A DNA stretch of 36,288 nucleotides from assembly GCA_009698805.1 (NCBI GenBank), contig WLPL01000006.1, positions 1-36,288 on the forward strand. Direction: 5' to 3'. The notes below the pieces were generated by a model. That model ran no database searches. It was not told the origin of the DNA and saw only the letters and a list, made by a program, of their open reading frames with translations. Source of the stretch: Actinomycetota bacterium (lineage in GTDB: Bacteria > Actinomycetota > Actinomycetes > Actinomycetales > Microbacteriaceae). The translations under genes were made by a program, and so were the position numbers. This document shows, in pieces, positions 33,263-36,288 of the stretch. Numbering within the stretch: the first letter of the stretch is position 1; every line of letters starts with the position of its first letter.

Positions 33263-33646
33263 ATGCCAACCGGCAAAGTTAAGTTTTTCGACGACGTAAA
33301 GGGCTTCGGCTTCATCGCATCAGATGAAGGCCAGGAGGTTTACCTGCACGGTTCGGCTCTGCCTGAGGGCGTCACCTCCGTGAAGAACGGCACTCGGGTT
33401 GAGTTCAGTCTCTTCGATGGCAAGCGTGGCGCCCAAGCCATGTCGGTCCGGATCCTCGAGGCTCCGGTGAGTCTCTCGCGTCGCGACAAAAAACCGGCCG
33501 ACGAGCTAGCCGTGATGATTCAAGATTTGATTCGCCTTCTGGACGGACTCGGCCCAAGTTTTACCAATGGCCGACTGCCAGACCCTAAGGCCAGCTCCCG
33601 AATCGCAGCTATCCTGCGTAAGGTTGCTGACGAACTAGATGACTAA
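33263..33646 (+). CDS. cold shock domain protein with C-terminal extension (CspB-like)
   Basis: 127 residues. Residues 1-66 are a cold-shock domain with RNP1 KGFGFI and a modified RNP2 (VYLHGSAL). The remaining ~60 form a helical extension (ELAVMIQDLIRLLDGLG...RIAAILRKVADELDD), a layout typical of the longer actinobacterial CspB. It probably binds nucleic acid; the extension may mediate dimerisation. GGAGGT lies upstream of the ATG. It overlaps the DUF3027 gene by 8 bases. Confidence 0.9.
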   Translation: MPTGKVKFFDDVKGFGFIASDEGQEVYLHGSALPEGVTSVKNGTRVEFSLFDGKRGAQAMSVRILEAPVSLSRRDKKPADELAVMIQDLIRLLDGLGPSFTNGRLPDPKASSRIAAILRKVADELDD

Positions 33647-34169
33647 GACAACCAAGGTAAAAGACGAAACCGATTTCGCTCGCGAGGTTTTGACCACCGA
33701 GAAACTGCCCTTCGGCGCCTTCATGTCGTCGGTCGATGAGGGCGACGACACCTTTTCATACCACTTCAAGTGCGAGCTCAAGGGCTACCTTGACTGGCAC
33801 TGGTCGGTCACGCTACATCAGCCGGCAGGTTTGACCCCGACACTAAGCGAATTCGTTTTGCTCCCTGGCGAAACCTCGCTGGTAGCACCCGACTGGATTC
33901 CTTGGTCGGAGCGTTTGGCCGATTACAAGGCACTTCAGGCCGAGCTAGAGGCCCAGGCCCTGCTAGATGCAGAAGAAGTTGAAGAAACCGATGGCGAAGA
34001 AGACGCGGCCGACGACTTGGTTATCGTCGATGTCGACGAAGACGAGTTACTTTCTGCGGTACCTGATCAAGGCGAGGACGCCGAGGACGACACCGAAGAC
34101 GCAGGTGAAAGGCCACCAAGGCCTAGAAGCCGGAACCGTCGCGGGAACCGCAACAAAAAGGCCGAGTAG
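33639..34169 (+). CDS. DUF3027 family protein with acidic-to-basic tail
   Basis: 176 residues. The core (about 10-95) has the family blocks LDWHWSVTLHQ, LSEFVLLPGETSLVAPDWIPWSERL. From about 110 the protein is low-complexity: first strongly acidic (EEVEETDGEEDAADD...DEDE), then basic (RPPRPRSRNRRGNRNKKAE). Function unknown. It is shorter than mycobacterial relatives as I recall them. Its last 123 bases run antisense to the DUF2530 gene. The csp-DUF3027 coupling suggests an RNA or translation-linked role, which is only a guess. Confidence 0.85.
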   Translation: MTKTTKVKDETDFAREVLTTEKLPFGAFMSSVDEGDDTFSYHFKCELKGYLDWHWSVTLHQPAGLTPTLSEFVLLPGETSLVAPDWIPWSERLADYKALQAELEAQALLDAEEVEETDGEEDAADDLVIVDVDEDELLSAVPDQGEDAEDDTEDAGERPPRPRSRNRRGNRNKKAE

Positions 34170-34271
34170 AGCAACCCAGATCAAAACCCCGACCAGCATC
34201 ACCGGACGGGGGTTTGTTTCTAGGGTTGTTGGATCAGGCTTGCGTTCAGAACTCTTTACGTAAAACTTCAA
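34047..34271 (-). CDS. DUF2530 family membrane protein
   Basis: About 74 residues with two membrane helices (roughly PVMLVGVLIWVALLGLFVA and WWPFTCVFGVVLGVLALI) and a basic end RYRRK. PDPTTLETNPRPVM, then WW-FTC-FG, matches the small actinobacterial DUF2530 family. The start is uncertain: I chose the TTG at 34271, two bases after the serC stop; an upstream TTG at 34295 is possible. It follows serC on the same strand and overlaps the 3' end of the DUF3027 gene by 123 bases. Confidence 0.75.
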   Translation of the reverse strand: MKFYVKSSERKPDPTTLETNPRPVMLVGVLIWVALLGLFVAVPATVPASRPWWPFTCVFGVVLGVLALIRYRRK

Positions 34272-34272
34272 C

Positions 34273-35388
34273 TTAACCGAGCTCCGAAACCACAAAGTCG
34301 ATCGCTTTGGTTAGTTTTTGCACGTCTGATAATTCCGTAGCGGTGAATGTGGCCACCCGCAGTTGGTTACGTCCCAGTTTTCGGTAAGGCTCAACGTCTA
34401 CGATTCCATTCGCCCTCAAAGTCTTGGCAACTTCGGCGGCGTCCACTCCATCGAAGTCAATCGTTACGACTACTTGCGAACGGTGTTCCGGGTTGGCGAC
34501 GAACGGCATGGCATAAACCGATCTCTCGGCCCAGTCGTAAAGGTGTTGAGAAGCGGCGAGAGTTCTTGAATCTGCCCAGGCGAGTCCACCGTTGTTGTTC
34601 ATCCACTCAATTTGCTCGGCGAGCAGGAAGAGGGTGGCAATGGCCGGGGTATTCAGGGTTTGATTTAGCCGAGAGTTGTCGATCGCGGTCTTTACGCTCA
34701 AAAACTCTGGGATGTAACGATCGCTGGCATCGATGCGCTCGGCGCGTTCGATCGCCGCCGGAGACATTAGTGCGAGCCAGAGACCGCCATCGGAAGCAAA
34801 GTTTTTCTGCGGTGCGAAGTAATAAACATCGGTCTCGTTCGGGTCGAAGTCGATGCCGCCGGCTGCCGAAGTCGCGTCTGTGAAATAGATCGCACCTTCA
34901 TCGGCTCCCGAAACTCGTTTGACCGGAGAAACCACACCAGTCGAGGTTTCGTTTTGGGCGTAGGCGTAGGAGTCCACGCCGGCTTCGGCTACGAGCTCTA
35001 GACGCGAACCGGGTTCGCCCTGAATCACCGTCGGCTTTTCTAACCAGGGGTTGGTTAGTGCAGTTGCAAACTTTGCGCCAAATTCACCGTGAACTAGGTT
35101 TTGTGCCTTCGCTTGGACGAGCGAAAAAGCGGCGACATCCCAGAAAGCTGTCGAGCCGCCGTTGCCGAGCACGATCTCGTAACCTTCGGGTGCGTGGAAC
35201 AGTTCGAGAAGGCCATCCTGGACGCGTTTCACCAAGTGTTTGACCGGGGCTTGACGATGCGAGGTTCCCATCAACTCGGCACCAGCCGCGGCGAAGGCGC
35301 TGATTTGGGCTGGTCGAACACGCGAAGGTCCACAGCCGAAGCGGCCGTCCTCGGGTAGCAGGTCTTGGGGGATCACGATGTTTGCCAT
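34273..35388 (-). CDS. serC: phosphoserine aminotransferase
   Basis: 371 residues. Converts 3-phosphohydroxypyruvate to phosphoserine with glutamate in serine synthesis (and acts in pyridoxal phosphate synthesis in some bacteria). Features: DGRFGCGPSRVRP, GTSHRQAPVK, LGNGGSTAFWD, and the PLP lysine K195 in YYFAPQKNFASDGG, of the actinobacterial type. The ATG at 35388 has TATACT six bases upstream and no Shine-Dalgarno. An 11-residue upstream extension is excluded. It is followed by DUF2530. Confidence 0.95.
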   Translation of the reverse strand: MANIVIPQDLLPEDGRFGCGPSRVRPAQISAFAAAGAELMGTSHRQAPVKHLVKRVQDGLLELFHAPEGYEIVLGNGGSTAFWDVAAFSLVQAKAQNLVHGEFGAKFATALTNPWLEKPTVIQGEPGSRLELVAEAGVDSYAYAQNETSTGVVSPVKRVSGADEGAIYFTDATSAAGGIDFDPNETDVYYFAPQKNFASDGGLWLALMSPAAIERAERIDASDRYIPEFLSVKTAIDNSRLNQTLNTPAIATLFLLAEQIEWMNNNGGLAWADSRTLAASQHLYDWAERSVYAMPFVANPEHRSQVVVTIDFDGVDAAEVAKTLRANGIVDVEPYRKLGRNQLRVATFTATELSDVQKLTKAIDFVVSELG

Positions 35389-35400
35389 TACCCAAGTATA
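35386..35400 (-). promoter_or_regulatory. -10 box and leaderless start of serC
   Basis: Minus strand TATACT (35400-35395), TGGGTA, ATG (35388). The hexamer is one mismatch from TATAAT. Confidence 0.5.
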
Positions 35401-35433
35401 TCGAACGAAGCCGGGCGGCAAGTTGCGCGCGAG

Positions 35434-35439
35434 TATTCT
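35434..35439 (+). promoter_or_regulatory. -10 box candidate of the DtxR/IdeR gene
   Basis: TATTCT, giving a start near 35446 and a short leader with AAGGAGG. No recognisable iron box overlaps it. Confidence 0.35.
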
Positions 35440-35463
35440 TGAAAGCGAATTGAAGGAGGCGCA

Positions 35464-36156
35464 GTGACCGATCTTATTGACACAACCGAAATGTATCTTC
35501 GAACCATTTTGGAGTTAGAAGAAGAAGGTCAACCGCCGATGCGAGCTCGAATTTCGGAGCGACTTCACCAGTCCGGGCCAACGGTGTCACAAACGGTTTC
35601 TCGCATGGAGCGTGACGGGCTTGTGGTAATCGCTGACGATCGCCAACTCGCCCTCACCACTCAGGGCCGACTGCAGGCGGTGCGAGTTATGCGAAAACAC
35701 AGACTTGCCGAACGCCTATTAGCCGATGTGATCGGCCTCGAATGGGAGTTCGTGCACGAAGAGGCTTGCCGTTGGGAACACGTCATGAGCCAGCAAGTCG
35801 AAATCAAGATTTTGCAGCTGATTGAGCGTTCCGACATTTCGCCATACGGAAACCCGATCCCAGGTCTCGAAGAGCTCGGCTTGGCTTCCAACCCAAGTTT
35901 CGCCAGTGGCGTCGCTCCAATCACGTCGGTAATTGCAGCTACCGGTTCGGCCAACGACCTGATTTTGGCGCGCATAGCCGAAACAGTCCAGATCGATCCT
36001 GAGTTTTTGGCGCACCTTCGCGAACTCGGGATCCTTCCTGGCGCCCGAATTTCGGCGGAACACTCCGGCACTCGCATTTTGATAACCTCAGCAGGCAACG
36101 CCGAGGGCGTAGCTCTTGACCACGATTTAGCGGTTCACCTATTCGTCGTTGCGTAG
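35464..36156 (+). CDS. ideR: DtxR/IdeR-family iron-dependent regulator
   Basis: 230 residues, almost collinear with Corynebacterium DtxR. The N-terminal helix-turn-helix is RARISERLHQSGPTVSQTVSRMERDGLVV. Metal-binding residues occupy the DtxR numbers: M10, H79, E83, H98, C102, E105, H106 (the motif HEEACRWEHVMS). A C-terminal SH3-like domain follows (about 150-228). When iron is bound it represses uptake and related genes. The GTG start is preceded by AAGGAGG. It is divergent from serC. IdeR versus DtxR naming is arbitrary here; a manganese-type function is less likely given C102. Confidence 0.93.
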   Translation: MTDLIDTTEMYLRTILELEEEGQPPMRARISERLHQSGPTVSQTVSRMERDGLVVIADDRQLALTTQGRLQAVRVMRKHRLAERLLADVIGLEWEFVHEEACRWEHVMSQQVEIKILQLIERSDISPYGNPIPGLEELGLASNPSFASGVAPITSVIAATGSANDLILARIAETVQIDPEFLAHLRELGILPGARISAEHSGTRILITSAGNAEGVALDHDLAVHLFVVA

Positions 36157-36184
36157 TGTCAGAGACTTCACAGATTGACCAACC

Positions 36185-36206
36185 ACCCGAATAGTAATGT
36201 TCGGGT
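36185..36206 (+). repeat. inverted repeat between the DtxR/IdeR gene and the next gene
   Basis: ACCCGAA (36185-36191) and TTCGGGT (36200-36206) can form a 7-bp stem with an 8-base loop. There is no T run, so it may be a weak terminator, an operator or leader structure. Confidence 0.4.
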
Positions 36207-36248
36207 AAACTTAGGGTTCCGGTAACCGAAGTACCTCGGAGGTTAACT

Positions 36249-36288
36249 TTGGCCAAAAAGCCAAGTGGTAGACGCCGCGCAGATGTTC
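36249..36288 (+). CDS. start of an unidentified gene, cut by window end
   Basis: A TTG at 36249 follows GGAGGT with good spacing and opens a frame reading MAKKPSGRRRADV before the window ends. The stretch is Lys/Arg-rich. Too little is present to name a family. TAAACT (36206-36211) upstream is a possible -10. The bases CCTCGGAGG around the Shine-Dalgarno could fold and weaken initiation. Confidence 0.5.
   Translation, partial: MAKKPSGRRRADV

Noticed and set aside
36175-36180. TTGACC as a -35 for the gene at the right edge
   Set aside because: The nearest -10-like hexamers, TAATGT and TAAACT, lie 14 and 25 bases away, outside the normal range.

Overview
The window looks like the chromosome of a small, compact actinobacterium with moderate GC (my visual estimate is low to mid 50s percent). 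A streamlined member of the Microbacteriaceae, such as the freshwater Rhodoluna/Aquiluna-type lineages, fits best, but this is an inference from gene content. Supporting signs are CarD, a two-domain MutT1, an XPB helicase with its Helicase_C_3-type partner, GlnR, SenX3/RegX3, a WXG100 protein, the DUF3027 and DUF2530 proteins and a DtxR/IdeR-type regulator, all actinobacterial. Several blocks keep the order known from Mycobacterium: lpqE-like lipoprotein / carD-ispDF-cysS-rlmB; ppk-mutT1; gpm near senX3-regX3; and csp / DUF3027 / DUF2530 / serC. Genes are packed tightly with many 1-8 base overlaps. I saw no insertion sequence, prophage, CRISPR array or rRNA.

Layout. 1-1330: remnant of a short-chain dehydrogenase gene at the left edge, a small membrane protein, a DUF5522-type protein, an FKBP isomerase and tRNA-Lys. 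1427-3103: secreted alpha-amylase with a CBM41-like domain. 3096-9888 (minus): one apparent operon, glnR-like regulator, ppk, mutT1-like, DUF1684 protein, DMT exporter, glpK. 9948-12918 (plus): two small membrane proteins, nitrobindin-like protein, YgfZ, FUSC protein. 12915-17514: methyltransferase and gpmA (divergent), phoU and senX3-regX3 (divergent), LpqE-like lipoprotein. 17607-21608: carD-ispDF-cysS-rlmB, closed by a strong terminator. 21689-24815: MsiK/UgpC-type ABC ATPase, DsbA-like protein, tRNA-Thr, msrB, LytR_C protein. 24999-26955: cold shock gene and groEL behind two CIRCE operators. 27003-29535: WXG100 protein and a two-component system. 29601-33192: XPB helicase, its partner and a small membrane protein. 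33263-36288: second cold shock protein, DUF3027, DUF2530, serC, a DtxR/IdeR-type regulator and the start of one more gene.

How it works together. Phosphate and carbon handling recur: PhoU, SenX3/RegX3 with a PHO-box-like triple repeat, polyphosphate kinase, glycerol kinase, amylase and a multi-sugar ABC ATPase. Stress and repair genes include GroEL, two cold shock proteins, MsrB, MutT1 and XPB. I found no clearly new gene system. The most interesting signals are regulatory: ten starts preceded by an NANNNT hexamer exactly six bases upstream (leaderless transcripts); a 16-bp mirror-image divergent promoter between gpmA and a methyltransferase; the PHO-box-like repeat; a double CIRCE; a UUCG-hairpin leader on tRNA-Lys; and two response regulators with unusual receiver domains.
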